From positions 7,025-71,024 of the forward strand of contig CBCTHE010000015.1 in assembly GCA_965146665.1 (NCBI GenBank): a stretch of 64,000 bases of DNA, in the 5' to 3' direction. The notes under the pieces were generated by a model. That model was given only the letters and a program-made list of their open reading frames with translations. It was not told where the DNA came from and did not search any database. A program made the position numbers and the translations under genes. Shown piece after piece: positions 18,729 through 28,107 of the stretch (the stretch's first letter is position 1; every line of letters starts with the position of its first letter). Origin of the DNA: Ructibacterium sp965146665. Lineage in GTDB: Bacteria > Bacillota > Clostridia > Monoglobales > Monoglobaceae.

Positions 18729-21389
18729 TTATCGCGTTTTACGCCGCATCCGCTTATACCATTTAACCAGCTCCATCTGAACGACGGACAGGAGTGACAG
18801 GCCCAGAACCGCAAGCCACCCTGCGGGCGGCAGAAGGGTCAGCCGGAAGGCTGTCTGGCAGACCGGAACAAAGAGAATCAGCACCATGAGCAGGCCAGAG
18901 GCGGCAAAGGCGGCCCAAAGCCAAGGATTATGTCCCTCGGCACGTACCCACACGGGCTCTGTGCTGGAGCGCTGGTTCAGGGCACGGAGCATCTGGGACA
19001 GGGCCAGTACGGAAAACGCCATGGTCTGGCCGGCGGCGTGATTCCCTGTCCTTGCGCCCAGCCAATAGGCGGCTGTGGTCAGGAGCGCCGCGAAGCATCC
19101 CTGGGTGACCACCCTGCGTACCAGGTCCTTTTCAAACAGAGTGCCGGTTTTAACCGGCTTATGCCTCATGATGTTCCGGCTGGCCGGGTCTATCCCCAGG
19201 GCCAGCGCCGGCAGTGTTGCTGTGGCAAGGTTTACCCACAGGATGTGCACCGCCAGCAGGGGCGCGTCCCAGTTGAAGACCGTGGCCGCAAACAGGGTTA
19301 GGATTTCGGCAATGTTTCCGGCCAGCAGAAACTGGATCACCTTCTGAATATTCCGGTATACGCGGCGGCCCTCCTTGATGGCATAGGCAATGGTGGTAAA
19401 GCTGTCGTCCAGCAGGATCATATCCGCCGCGTCCTTGGCTGCGTCAGTGCCGGTGATGCCCATGGCCACACCGATGTCGGCGGCCTTGAGTGCGGGTGCG
19501 TCGTTCACGCCGTCCCCGGTCATGGCGGTCACCTCTCCTGTGCGCTGGAGGGACTGTACGATCCGGAGCTTATCGGCGGGGGAAACCCGGGCGAAGACCG
19601 CGGCGGTCTTTACGGCCTGATCCAGGTCCGTATCTGTCATAAGGGCCAGCTCACCGCCGGTGACCACGGTATTTCCCTCCCGCCAGATCCCCAGTTCCCG
19701 GGCAATGGCAAGGGCCGTCAGCCGGTGATCGCCTGTGATCATGACCGTCCGGATCCCCGCCTCCCGGCAGATTCGGATCGATTCGGCGACCTCTTTCCGG
19801 GGCGGGTCAATCATACCTGCCGCGCCGATGAAGGTCAGATCAAATTCAATGTCCGTGCCGTCCTCTGCCGGGAGCTCCGGCAGGGTGCGCATGGCAAAGC
19901 CCAGCACCCGCAGGGCCTGTTCTGACATGCCGCGGCACAGCCGCAGAATGTTTTCGCGGTCCGCGCCGGTCATGGGGCGGACACCGGCTGAGGTAAGCAG
20001 TCGGGTGCACAGGGGAAGCATTTCGTCCACCGCCCCCTTGGTATAGGCGGTGAGTCCGCCGCTGAGCATGTGGACGGTGGTCATCCGCTTACGCTGGGAG
20101 TCAAAAGGCATCTCATACAGCCGGGGATAGGTGTCCTCCAGGGATTCATGGCCGACTCCAAAGGAACTGGCCAGATGGATGAGGGCCCCCTCAGTCGGGT
20201 CGCCGATGACCGCGCCTTCCCGGTCTGGGTCAAGGCTTGCGTCGTTGCAGAGCGCCGCGCACCAGACCAGTTCCCGATAGACGGCCGGGTGCTGGGCGGC
20301 GGCTTCTGCCAGAGGGGTGGGCCGGCCGGCTTCAAAGTCCCCGTTGACCGCGATCTGGGTGACCGCCATCTGGTTCTGGGTCAGGGTTCCGGTCTTGTCA
20401 CAGCATATGACCGTGGCGCCGCCGAGGGTCTCCACAGCAGGGAGCTTTCGCATCAGCGCGTTTCGCTTTGCCATCCGCTGTACACCCAGCGCCATGACAA
20501 TGGTGGCGGTTGCGGGCAGCCCCTCCGGAATGATGGAGATGGCCAGGGAGATGGCGACCAGAAACTGGGGGCCAAGAGGTCGGTGGTACAGGGCGCCGAT
20601 GGCAAAAATGAGGGCGCAGACCACCAGACCTGCTATGGTCAGCGTTTTGCCCACCGCGTTCAGCTTCCGCTTCAGGGGTGTATCCAGGTCCTCCTGCCCA
20701 TCCAGCAGGCCGGCGATCTGTCCCACCTCTGTACGCATGCCTGTGGCGACCACAACACCGGCCGCCCGGCCATATGTAACCAGAGAGGAGGCATACGCCA
20801 TGTTGCTTCGGTCGCCAAGCGGGCAGTCTCCGGGCAGTGTATCATCCGCGTCCTTTTCCGCCGGCACCGATTCCCCGGTGAGTGAGGCCTCCTGTACCTT
20901 CAGGTTGGCCGAATCAATCAGCCGGATGTCCGCGGGGACCATGGCGCCGTCATCCAAAAGGACGATATCGCCGGGCACCAGTTCGCTCGCGGGGATGACG
21001 CTCTCATCCCCCTCCCGCAGAACGCGGGCAGTGGGGGCGCTCATGCTGCGCAGTGCCGCGAGAGAGGACTGGGCCTTTTTCTCCTGGACAATGCCGATCA
21101 CCGCGTTCAGGATCACAATGGCAAAGATGACGCCCGCCTCGGTCCACTCCCGCAGGAAAGCGGAAAAGGCCGCCGCGCCTACAAGAATGAGAACCATGGG
21201 ATCCAGAATCTGCGCTTTCAGCATTTGAAGCATGCTTTTGGGCGGTTTGGAACGCAAAAGGTTTTCTCCGTTTTGCTGCAGCCGTTTTTCAGCCTCCGCA
21301 TCACGCAGTCCGTCTTCGCTGGTCTGCAGCTTTTCTAAGACCTCCTGGACCGGCATATGATGCCAGGGCTCTGTACTGTGATAATCCAT
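18729..21389 (-). CDS. P-type cation ATPase, calcium-transporting (PacL/YoaB type)
   Basis: 886 aa, with AAAGGAGTGG before the ATG. It has an N-terminal cation-ATPase domain (VQEVLEKLQTSEDGL), the actuator motif TGES, PEGLP in M4, phosphorylation motif DKTGTLT (about 330-336), and the hinge motif TGDGVNDAP. C-terminal helices M5-M10 are complete. M4 PEGLP and M6 NLATATLPALALG-type sequence place it with SERCA/PMR1-like Ca2+ (or Mn2+) pumps rather than heavy-metal pumps. Length is typical. It is preceded by a roughly 270-nt leader with its own promoter and a terminator hairpin, so expression is probably controlled by attenuation. Confidence 0.93.
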   Translation of the reverse strand: MDYHSTEPWHHMPVQEVLEKLQTSEDGLRDAEAEKRLQQNGENLLRSKPPKSMLQMLKAQILDPMVLILVGAAAFSAFLREWTEAGVIFAIVILNAVIGIVQEKKAQSSLAALRSMSAPTARVLREGDESVIPASELVPGDIVLLDDGAMVPADIRLIDSANLKVQEASLTGESVPAEKDADDTLPGDCPLGDRSNMAYASSLVTYGRAAGVVVATGMRTEVGQIAGLLDGQEDLDTPLKRKLNAVGKTLTIAGLVVCALIFAIGALYHRPLGPQFLVAISLAISIIPEGLPATATIVMALGVQRMAKRNALMRKLPAVETLGGATVICCDKTGTLTQNQMAVTQIAVNGDFEAGRPTPLAEAAAQHPAVYRELVWCAALCNDASLDPDREGAVIGDPTEGALIHLASSFGVGHESLEDTYPRLYEMPFDSQRKRMTTVHMLSGGLTAYTKGAVDEMLPLCTRLLTSAGVRPMTGADRENILRLCRGMSEQALRVLGFAMRTLPELPAEDGTDIEFDLTFIGAAGMIDPPRKEVAESIRICREAGIRTVMITGDHRLTALAIARELGIWREGNTVVTGGELALMTDTDLDQAVKTAAVFARVSPADKLRIVQSLQRTGEVTAMTGDGVNDAPALKAADIGVAMGITGTDAAKDAADMILLDDSFTTIAYAIKEGRRVYRNIQKVIQFLLAGNIAEILTLFAATVFNWDAPLLAVHILWVNLATATLPALALGIDPASRNIMRHKPVKTGTLFEKDLVRRVVTQGCFAALLTTAAYWLGARTGNHAAGQTMAFSVLALSQMLRALNQRSSTEPVWVRAEGHNPWLWAAFAASGLLMVLILFVPVCQTAFRLTLLPPAGWLAVLGLSLLSVVQMELVKWYKRMRRKTR

Positions 21390-21497
21390 AAAGGATAACC
21401 ACTCCTTTCATGATAAAAAATATAGATTCAGGGAAACCCTGATGATAAGGCCGCTTCGGATCACGGCATTTTCATGAGTGCTTCCGTATAAAAACAC

Positions 21498-21660
21498 AAA
21501 AAGACATAACCCGCACCTAGGATAAGCGCAGGCTATGCCTTCTATTTTTCTGGTAAACTTGATTCAGTTTATAAGCGGTGTCACTTCGGTCCGCGTCGCT
21601 GCTGTCGGCGTCGTCCATAGATTTTTACACCCGGTCCCTTTCTGTTTCAGAATAAATTTG
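21498..21660 (-). ncRNA. Leader RNA with terminator ahead of the P-type ATPase, riboswitch-like
   Basis: Reading leftward from the promoter, about 120 nt of G+C-rich sequence with local hairpins precedes a 13-bp stem (21528-21540 with 21502-21514) followed by a U run (21498-21502). The terminator stands about 110 nt before the ATPase start, so read-through is needed for expression. Metal-responsive riboswitches often precede such pumps, but I could not match this leader to the yybP-ykoY, M-box or NiCo consensus. The assignment to a class stays open. Confidence 0.45.
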
Positions 21661-21665
21661 ATAAC

Positions 21666-21694
21666 AGTATATGCGATTCCTTCGTATTTGTCAA
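21666..21694 (-). promoter_or_regulatory. SigmaA promoter of the P-type ATPase leader
   Basis: On the minus strand TTGACA (21689-21694), a 17-nt spacer and TATACT (21666-21671) form a near-consensus vegetative promoter. Transcription should begin near 21660 and run leftward. Confidence 0.8.
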
Positions 21695-21738
21695 GTGTTT
21701 TTTAAGGGGTCCGGTCCAAATCGCAGGGAACTCGGCCC

Positions 21739-22599
21739 TTATGACCTGTGCTTCAAATACTGGAGCGGGGTTGTGCCCTTGTATTTTTTGAATACCTTGA
21801 TAAAGTAATTTACATCATTGAAGCCGCAGTCCAGCGCGATGCTGAGAATGCTGTCATTGGTCATGCAGAGTTTTTCACAGGCGCATTCGACCCGGTAATA
21901 GTTCAGGTATTCGATGGGGGACTTGCGGGTCATCTCCCGGAAAAAACGGCAGAAGTAATTGGGATTCATATGGGCGCACCCGGCCAGCTCGCCTAGGGAG
22001 AGCGGCTCCGTATAGTGGAGGGCGATATAGTTCAGCACCCGCTTGAACTCCTTGAACTTTTTGGCGTGGGCCATGTTGTTTTCCGGCAGTTCCATGAAGC
22101 GGTTTTCCTGAAGCGCAAGGCCCAGAAACCGGAACAGGGCGCCCTCTGTGATCAGCGTATAGCCCGTCTGCCGCCCGCTGAGGGCATGGGCCATGGTGCG
22201 GAAGGTATCCTGAAAGGCGGTCTCCGCCGCCGGAAAGTGGGAGCGGATCCGCTTTTGCTGGTTCAGGAGCGGCTCCAGACTCTCCTGTGTGGACAGGTGA
22301 TTTTTCAGATAGAAGTCCATGTCAAAAACAATACATTCATAGTGACATTGCTTTGGCGTGCCGCTGTGGAGAAATCCGCTGTTGACGAACACTGCCTCCC
22401 CCTGTTTCACCCGGAGCTCCTCCCGGTTGAGGATCAGCAGAAGCTCCCCCTGGAGCACCCGGATGATCTCGTATTCGTCATGCCAATGGGGCGGCATGTT
22501 GTATCTGGGATGGGTTGGGGTTACATGATAATAGGCAAAGGGAAAGCCGGCACTGCCCCGGGTCAGATCCTCCCTGTACTCCAAATACCGCATCTGCAT
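21739..22599 (-). CDS. AraC-family transcriptional regulator
   Basis: 286 aa from the first ATG. The second ATG at 22593 has better spacing from AGGAGGT and may be the true start. Residues about 25-95 form a cupin-type sensor (MPPHWHDEYEIIRVLQGELL, with metal- or sugar-pocket His residues). Residues about 185-284 form the double helix-turn-helix AraC domain, ending NYFIKVFKKYKGTTPLQY. It is divergent from fucI and shares the 230-bp intergenic region, so it is probably the local activator of fucose or related sugar use. The inducer is not determined by sequence. Confidence 0.9.
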   Translation of the reverse strand: MQMRYLEYREDLTRGSAGFPFAYYHVTPTHPRYNMPPHWHDEYEIIRVLQGELLLILNREELRVKQGEAVFVNSGFLHSGTPKQCHYECIVFDMDFYLKNHLSTQESLEPLLNQQKRIRSHFPAAETAFQDTFRTMAHALSGRQTGYTLITEGALFRFLGLALQENRFMELPENNMAHAKKFKEFKRVLNYIALHYTEPLSLGELAGCAHMNPNYFCRFFREMTRKSPIEYLNYYRVECACEKLCMTNDSILSIALDCGFNDVNYFIKVFKKYKGTTPLQYLKHRS

Positions 22600-22625
22600 G
22601 ACCTCCTATAAAAAAGTGAATATTT

Positions 22626-22648
22626 TGCTATTTTTTATTATAATAGCA
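22626..22648. promoter_or_regulatory. Inverted repeat operator candidate in the araC-fucI intergenic region
   Basis: TGCTATT (22626-22632) and AATAGCA (22642-22648) form a 7-bp inverted repeat. It overlaps a minus-strand TATAAT (22637-22642) and lies about 25 bp before the fucI -10. Its position suits a regulator site controlling both directions. Confidence 0.4.
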
Positions 22649-22668
22649 TGAGAAATCCCGGATGTCAA

Positions 22669-22678
22669 TTGCTATAAT
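22669..22678 (+). promoter_or_regulatory. Extended -10 promoter of fucI
   Basis: TGCTATAAT provides an extended -10 with no good -35, which is usual for activator-dependent promoters and consistent with control by the divergent AraC regulator. A 5' untranslated region of about 145 nt follows. Confidence 0.5.
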
Positions 22679-22829
22679 ACAGGTGTATAAGCAGGATTCC
22701 GGCGCGGAGGCGGCCACAGGGGCCTCCGGGGGACTGACTGCGCCGAGGAACCGGCACAGCGGTCTGATCTGCGGGCCGGCGTGATGACAATGTTATGGAG
22801 ATTAAATTTGAGAAACGGAGGTAATAAAA

Positions 22830-24626
22830 ATGGCAGAAAACAGATATGTGGGCGAGTATCCGGTGATCGGTATCCGCCCCACCATTGATGGACGGAGAGG
22901 GGCGATGAAAATCCGGGAATCCCTGGAGGATCAGACCATGAATATGGCCCGGTCTGCAGCCAGGCTCTTTGAGGAGAATCTGCGCTATTCCAACGGTGAA
23001 CCGGTAAAGGTGATCCTTGCGGATACCACAATCGGCCGTGTGGCAGAGGCGGCGGCCTGTGAGGAGAAATTCCGGAAGGCGGGCGTAGGCGTGACCCTGA
23101 CCGTGACCCCCTGCTGGTGCTATGGCGCGGAGACCATGGATATGGATCCCGGCACCATCAAAGCGGTGTGGGGTTTCAACGGCACAGAGCGTCCCGGCGC
23201 GGTATACCTGGCCTCAGTCCTGGCGACCCATGCCCAGAAGGGACTGCCGGCCTTTGGGATCTACGGCCGCGATGTGCAGGAGGCGGACGATACGGAGATC
23301 CCGGCGGACGTGCGGGAGAAACTGCTCCGGTTTGGCCGGGCCGCTGTGGCTGCGGCCACCATGCGCGGCAAGTCCTATCTGCAGATCGGCTCCATCTGTA
23401 TGGGAATCGGCGGTTCCATCATTGACCCCGCCTTTATTGAGGACTATCTCGGTATGCGTGTGGAGTCCGTGGACGAGGTGGAGATCATCCGCCGCATGAC
23501 TGAGGGCATCTATGATGAAAAGGAATACGAAAGGGCGCTGGCCTGGACCAAGGCCAACTGTCAGGAGGGTTTTGACAAGAATCCGGAGGAGCTGAGAAAG
23601 TCGCCGGAGCAGAAGGAAAAGGACTGGGAGTTCGTGGTCAAGATGATGTGCATCATCAAGGACCTGATGAACGGCAATCCCAATCTGCCCAAGGGCTGTG
23701 AGGAGGAAATGGTGGGCCACAACGCGCTGGCCGCCGGTTTCCAGGGCCAGCGGCAGTGGACGGATTTTTATCCCAACTGCGACTTTGCCGAGGCCATGCT
23801 CAACACCTCCTTTGACTGGAACGGCGCGCGTGAGCCGTATGTTCTGGCAACGGAAAACGACGTGCTCAACGGTCTGGGCATGATGTTCATGAAGCTGCTG
23901 ACCAACCGGGCACAGATCTTTGCGGACGTCCGGACCTACTGGAGCCCGGAGGCGGTCAAGCGGGCCACAGGCTATGAGATTGAGGGCATTGCCAAAGAGG
24001 CAGGCGGATTCATCCACCTGATCAACTCCGGCGCAGCCTGTCTGGACGCCAGCGGCCAGGCAAAGGATGCCCAGGGAAACGGCGTGATGAAGCCCTGGTA
24101 TGAGGTCACAGAGGCGGATCAGAAAGCAATTCTGGATGCCACCACCTGGAACTATGCGGACTGCGGCTATTTCCGCGGCGGCGGGTTCTCGTCCCGGTTT
24201 GTGACAGACGCGGAGATGCCTGTCACCATGATTCGGCTGAATCTGGTCAAGGGCCTTGGCCCTGTGCTCCAGATTGCGGAGGGCTGGACTGTAAAACTGC
24301 CGGACGAGGTTTCAGACAAGCTGTGGAAGCGGACGGACTACACCTGGCCCTGCACCTGGTTTGCACCCAGAACCACCGGCGAGGGCGCTTTTAAAACCGC
24401 CTATGACGTGATGAACAACTGGGGCGCAAACCACGGCGCCATCAGCTGCGGACATATTGGGGCAGATCTGATCACCCTTTGTTCCATGCTGCGGATTCCG
24501 GTCAGCATGCACAATGTCCCGGAGGACCAGATTTTCCGTCCGGCGGCATGGAATGCCTTCGGCATGGATAAGGAGGGCCAGGACTACCGCGCCTGCGCCG
24601 CCTACGGACCCTTTTTCAAGCGGTAA
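22830..24626 (+). CDS. fucI: L-fucose isomerase
   Basis: 598 aa, close to the usual length of about 590; ACGGAGG precedes the ATG. It converts L-fucose to L-fuculose in the cytoplasm, the first step of the fucose pathway, and usually also accepts D-arabinose. The sequence matches the family throughout: YPVIGIRPTIDGRRGA at the N-terminus, GFNGTERPGAVYLA, the conserved SICMGIGGSI segment and the metal-site region NDVLNGLGMMFM (about 345-360). Next comes a class II aldolase 52 bp downstream, so the two form an operon. No fuculokinase lies in the window. Confidence 0.95.
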   Translation: MAENRYVGEYPVIGIRPTIDGRRGAMKIRESLEDQTMNMARSAARLFEENLRYSNGEPVKVILADTTIGRVAEAAACEEKFRKAGVGVTLTVTPCWCYGAETMDMDPGTIKAVWGFNGTERPGAVYLASVLATHAQKGLPAFGIYGRDVQEADDTEIPADVREKLLRFGRAAVAAATMRGKSYLQIGSICMGIGGSIIDPAFIEDYLGMRVESVDEVEIIRRMTEGIYDEKEYERALAWTKANCQEGFDKNPEELRKSPEQKEKDWEFVVKMMCIIKDLMNGNPNLPKGCEEEMVGHNALAAGFQGQRQWTDFYPNCDFAEAMLNTSFDWNGAREPYVLATENDVLNGLGMMFMKLLTNRAQIFADVRTYWSPEAVKRATGYEIEGIAKEAGGFIHLINSGAACLDASGQAKDAQGNGVMKPWYEVTEADQKAILDATTWNYADCGYFRGGGFSSRFVTDAEMPVTMIRLNLVKGLGPVLQIAEGWTVKLPDEVSDKLWKRTDYTWPCTWFAPRTTGEGAFKTAYDVMNNWGANHGAISCGHIGADLITLCSMLRIPVSMHNVPEDQIFRPAAWNAFGMDKEGQDYRACAAYGPFFKR

Positions 24627-24678
24627 CAGAGTCATTTGCAGGGACGGTCCGCCGCCCCGGAAGGAAGGATGAAACACA

Positions 24679-25374
24679 ATGGAATTGAGTTATATGGATG
24701 TAAGGGAACAGATCTGCGACATTTGCCATAAGATGTGGCAGCTGGGCTGGGTGGCGGCCAATGACGGCAACGTGTCGGTCAAGCTTCAGGACGGAAGCTT
24801 CATGGCCACGCCCACCGGCATCAGCAAGAGCTTTATCACCCCGGAAAAGCTGGTCCGCATCGACGGCGAGGGGAACATACTGGAGGCGCAGGAGGGGTTC
24901 CGGCCCTCCTCCGAAATCAAGATGCATCTGCGCTGTTATCAGGAGCGGGACGACGTGGGCGCTGTGGTCCATGCCCATCCGCCGGTGGCCACCGGCTATG
25001 CGGTTGCCCGCAAGGCCCTGGATGAATACTCCATGATTGAGACGGTGATTGCGCTGGGCTCGATCCCGGTGACCCCCTATGGCACGCCGTCCACCTATGA
25101 GGTGCCGGATGCCATCGCCCCTTATCTTGGCGAGCATGACGCGGTGCTCCTGATGAACCACGGCGCGCTGACCGTGGGCGCGGACGCCATTACGGCCTAT
25201 TACCGGATGGAGACGCTGGAGCTGTTCGCGAAGATCAGCATGTACGCGCACCTTCTGGGCGGTGCCAAGGAGATCTCAGGCGAGAACATTGACCGGCTGA
25301 TCCAGATGCGCGCCGGATACGGCGTGACCGGAAAACATCCGGGCTATAAAAAATACAACACGGAAGAAAAGTAA
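24679..25374 (+). CDS. fucA: Class II aldolase, probable L-fuculose-1-phosphate aldolase
   Basis: 231 aa, with GGAAGGA upstream of the ATG. It should cleave L-fuculose-1-phosphate to dihydroxyacetone phosphate and L-lactaldehyde with a Zn2+ ion. Visible signatures are NDGNVSVKL, PSSEIKMHL (catalytic Glu), the Zn ligands VVHAHPPVATGYA and LLMNHGALTVG (third His). Family members also act on rhamnulose- or ribulose-phosphates, so specificity rests on the neighbouring fucI. A strong terminator follows. Confidence 0.88.
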   Translation: MELSYMDVREQICDICHKMWQLGWVAANDGNVSVKLQDGSFMATPTGISKSFITPEKLVRIDGEGNILEAQEGFRPSSEIKMHLRCYQERDDVGAVVHAHPPVATGYAVARKALDEYSMIETVIALGSIPVTPYGTPSTYEVPDAIAPYLGEHDAVLLMNHGALTVGADAITAYYRMETLELFAKISMYAHLLGGAKEISGENIDRLIQMRAGYGVTGKHPGYKKYNTEEK

Positions 25375-25381
25375 AGATCAG

Positions 25382-25413
25382 CCCCGGAGGGAACCCCTCC
25401 GGGGTTCTTTTTT
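25382..25413 (+). terminator. Rho-independent terminator after fucI-fucA
   Basis: A 9-bp stem (25382-25390 with 25396-25404), a 5-nt loop and the T tract TTCTTTTTT make a canonical intrinsic terminator. Confidence 0.92.
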
Positions 25414-25584
25414 GCTTCCGAAGTTCTTTCCCTGATAAAAAAGGAAAAGAGGAAGAGGAAATAAAAAAACAGGGGAAATTTTCGCTTCAAAAAAGGAAAT
25501 CGCGCCTTTGTGTCGAATTATTAAAGGTAAAGCATTTGTTGTTTTAAAGGAAATTGTGAAATCCAGAAACGAGGAGAATTCAGA

Positions 25585-28092
25585 ATGGCAGAAGAACTAT
25601 TTGACACCTCAAAATTGAAGATCATCCCTGTTGAGATCAACAGCGAGATGAAAAAATCCTATATTGACTATGCCATGTCCGTGATTGTGGGACGTGCGCT
25701 TCCGGATGTGCGGGACGGCCTGAAGCCGGTGCACCGCCGGATTCTGTACGCCATGTATGAGGACGGTATCACGCCGGACAAGGCCTACCGCAAGTGCGCG
25801 ACCACGGTTGGTAACGTGCTGGGCCGGTACCATCCGCACGGCGACGCTTCGGTCTATGACGCAATGGTGCGTATGGCGCAGGATTTCTCCCTGCGCTATC
25901 CCACGGTGGACGGCCACGGTAACTTTGGTTCGGTTGACGGTGACGGCGCGGCCGCCTACCGTTATACAGAAGCCAGAATGTCAAAGCTTTCCATGCATAT
26001 GCTCACGGATATTGAGAAGGACACCGTTGACTTCATGCCGAACTTTGATGAGAGCCGGAAGGAGCCCATTGTGCTCCCCTCCCGTTTTCCGCATCTGCTG
26101 GTAAACGGCTCCAACGGTATTGCCGTGGGTATGGCGACCAATATCCCGCCCCACAATCTGGGCGAGGTGATCGACGGGATTGTGGCGCTGATTGACAATC
26201 CTGAAATCACCATTGACGAGCTGATGGAATACATACCCGGCCCTGACTTCCCCACCGGTGCACAGATCATGGGCGTCAGCGGCATCCGCGCCGCCTATCA
26301 TACGGGCCGCGGCAAGATCCGGGTCCGGGCCCGGGCGGAGATTGAGGACTGGAAGGATAACCGGCAGCGGATCATTGTGACCGAGATCCCCTATGGGGTC
26401 AACAAGGCCCGGCTGATTGAGAAGATTGCGGAGCTGGTCCATGACAAGCGCGTGGAGGGCATCTCCGACCTGCGCGATGAATCGGACCGCGACGGTATGC
26501 GGATCGTCATTGAGCTCAAGCGTGACGTGAACGCCACCATTATCTTAAACCAGCTGTATAAGTATACCCAGCTGGAGGACAGCTTCAGCGTGATCATGCT
26601 GGCCCTGGTGAACCAGACCGATCCCCGGGTGCTGAACCTGAAAGAGGTGCTTGTGAACTATGTGGACTTCCAGAAGGAGGTCATTGTTCGCCGGACCCGC
26701 TTTGACAAGAAAAAGGCGGAGGCCCGGGCGCATATTCTGGAAGGGCTGACCCTTGCGCTTGACCACATCGACGAGGTGATCAGCATCATCCGGAACAGCT
26801 ATAACGACGCCAAGGAAAGGCTGATTGCGCGGTTTGGATTCAGCGACCTGCAGGCGCAGGCCATCCTGGACATGCGGCTGGCGCGGCTGGCCGGCATGGA
26901 GCGGGAGAAGATTGAGAACGAATACGCGGAGGTCAAGGCGCTGATTGCGCACCTGACCGAGGTTCTGGGCAATGAACAGATGGTTCTGGACATCCTCAAG
27001 GATGAGATCCAGCAGATTAAGGACAAGTTCGGCGACCCGAGACGGACTTCTATTGAGCCCGCGGCGGATGACATTGACATTGAGGACCTGATCGAGGAGG
27101 AGGACAATGTCATCACCCTGACCCATCAGGGGTATATCAAGCGGCTGGCTGTGGACACCTATAAGAATCAGAAGCGGGGCGGCAAGGGGATTATTGGACT
27201 GCAGACCAAGGAGGAGGACTTTGTCTCCACCATGTTTGTGTCCTCCACCCACGCCCATATCCTGTTCTTTACCAACACCGGAAGGATGTACCGGATCAAG
27301 GCCTATCAGATTCCGGAAGGCGGCCGGACGGCCAAGGGAACGGCAGTGGTCAACCTGCTGGCCCTGGAGCCGGGCGAGTCTATTTCCGCGGTCATTCCCA
27401 TCCGTGAATATGAAGAGGGAAAATACCTGATGATGTGTACCAGGGCCGGGGTCATCAAAAAGACCGACCTGATGGAATACCAGAACGCGCCCAAGGGCGG
27501 TAAGATCGCCATCCGTCTGGACGAGGATGACGAGCTGATCCGGGTGAAGCTCACCGACGGCACCCAGGACCTGTTCATTGGCACCCACCTGGGCAAGATG
27601 ATCCGGTTCAACGAGAGCGATGTCCGGGATATGGGCCGGGTGTCCAGAGGCGTCCGGGGCATCCTGCTGGAGGACGGCGACTATGTGGTTGGAATGAGCA
27701 TCTTCCGGGAGGACGGGAAAATGCTGGTGGTCAGCGAAAAGGGATTCGGCAAGAAGACCGAGCTGTCTGAATACAAGTGCCAGTCCCGGGGCGGCAAGGG
27801 TACCACCACCTATAAGATCAGCGACGCGACCGGCGCGGTGGCGGGCATCAAGATTGTATCGCCGGAGGACGACGCGATTCTCATCACCTCTGAGGGGGTC
27901 ATCATCCGGATGGACACCGAGGAGATCAGCACCTATGGCCGTGTGACCAAAGGTGTGCGCCTGATGCGGCTTGCGGACGGGGTCAGCGTTGTGACGGTTG
28001 CCCGCGTGGAGAAAGAGGATGAGGTCGAGCTGGCGGAGGAGCTGGCGGCAGAGGAAACGGCCGGGACAGACTCTGCGGAAACGGCGGAATAA
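25585..28092 (+). CDS. gyrA: DNA gyrase subunit A
   Basis: 835 aa, with ACGAGGAG before the ATG. It is the breakage-reunion subunit, which passes one duplex through another and introduces negative supercoils with GyrB. The catalytic Tyr sits in AAYRYTEARMS (about residue 122) and the quinolone region is HPHGDASVYDAMVRM. The GyrA box appears as QKRGGKG (about 530), which separates it from ParC. Six C-terminal beta-pinwheel blades follow and end in an acidic Glu-rich tail. gyrB is not adjacent. It heads a same-strand run that ends at the terminator near 31925. The 165-bp upstream region is A/G-rich, with no convincing -35/-10 pair. Confidence 0.97.
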   Translation: MAEELFDTSKLKIIPVEINSEMKKSYIDYAMSVIVGRALPDVRDGLKPVHRRILYAMYEDGITPDKAYRKCATTVGNVLGRYHPHGDASVYDAMVRMAQDFSLRYPTVDGHGNFGSVDGDGAAAYRYTEARMSKLSMHMLTDIEKDTVDFMPNFDESRKEPIVLPSRFPHLLVNGSNGIAVGMATNIPPHNLGEVIDGIVALIDNPEITIDELMEYIPGPDFPTGAQIMGVSGIRAAYHTGRGKIRVRARAEIEDWKDNRQRIIVTEIPYGVNKARLIEKIAELVHDKRVEGISDLRDESDRDGMRIVIELKRDVNATIILNQLYKYTQLEDSFSVIMLALVNQTDPRVLNLKEVLVNYVDFQKEVIVRRTRFDKKKAEARAHILEGLTLALDHIDEVISIIRNSYNDAKERLIARFGFSDLQAQAILDMRLARLAGMEREKIENEYAEVKALIAHLTEVLGNEQMVLDILKDEIQQIKDKFGDPRRTSIEPAADDIDIEDLIEEEDNVITLTHQGYIKRLAVDTYKNQKRGGKGIIGLQTKEEDFVSTMFVSSTHAHILFFTNTGRMYRIKAYQIPEGGRTAKGTAVVNLLALEPGESISAVIPIREYEEGKYLMMCTRAGVIKKTDLMEYQNAPKGGKIAIRLDEDDELIRVKLTDGTQDLFIGTHLGKMIRFNESDVRDMGRVSRGVRGILLEDGDYVVGMSIFREDGKMLVVSEKGFGKKTELSEYKCQSRGGKGTTTYKISDATGAVAGIKIVSPEDDAILITSEGVIIRMDTEEISTYGRVTKGVRLMRLADGVSVVTVARVEKEDEVELAEELAAEETAGTDSAETAE

Positions 28093-28107
28093 CGGAGGAC
28101 AGACGGA

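Noticed and set aside
21541..21660. yybP-ykoY, M-box or NiCo riboswitch before the cation pump
   Set aside because: The conserved core blocks of these classes could not be aligned; kept only as an unclassified leader.
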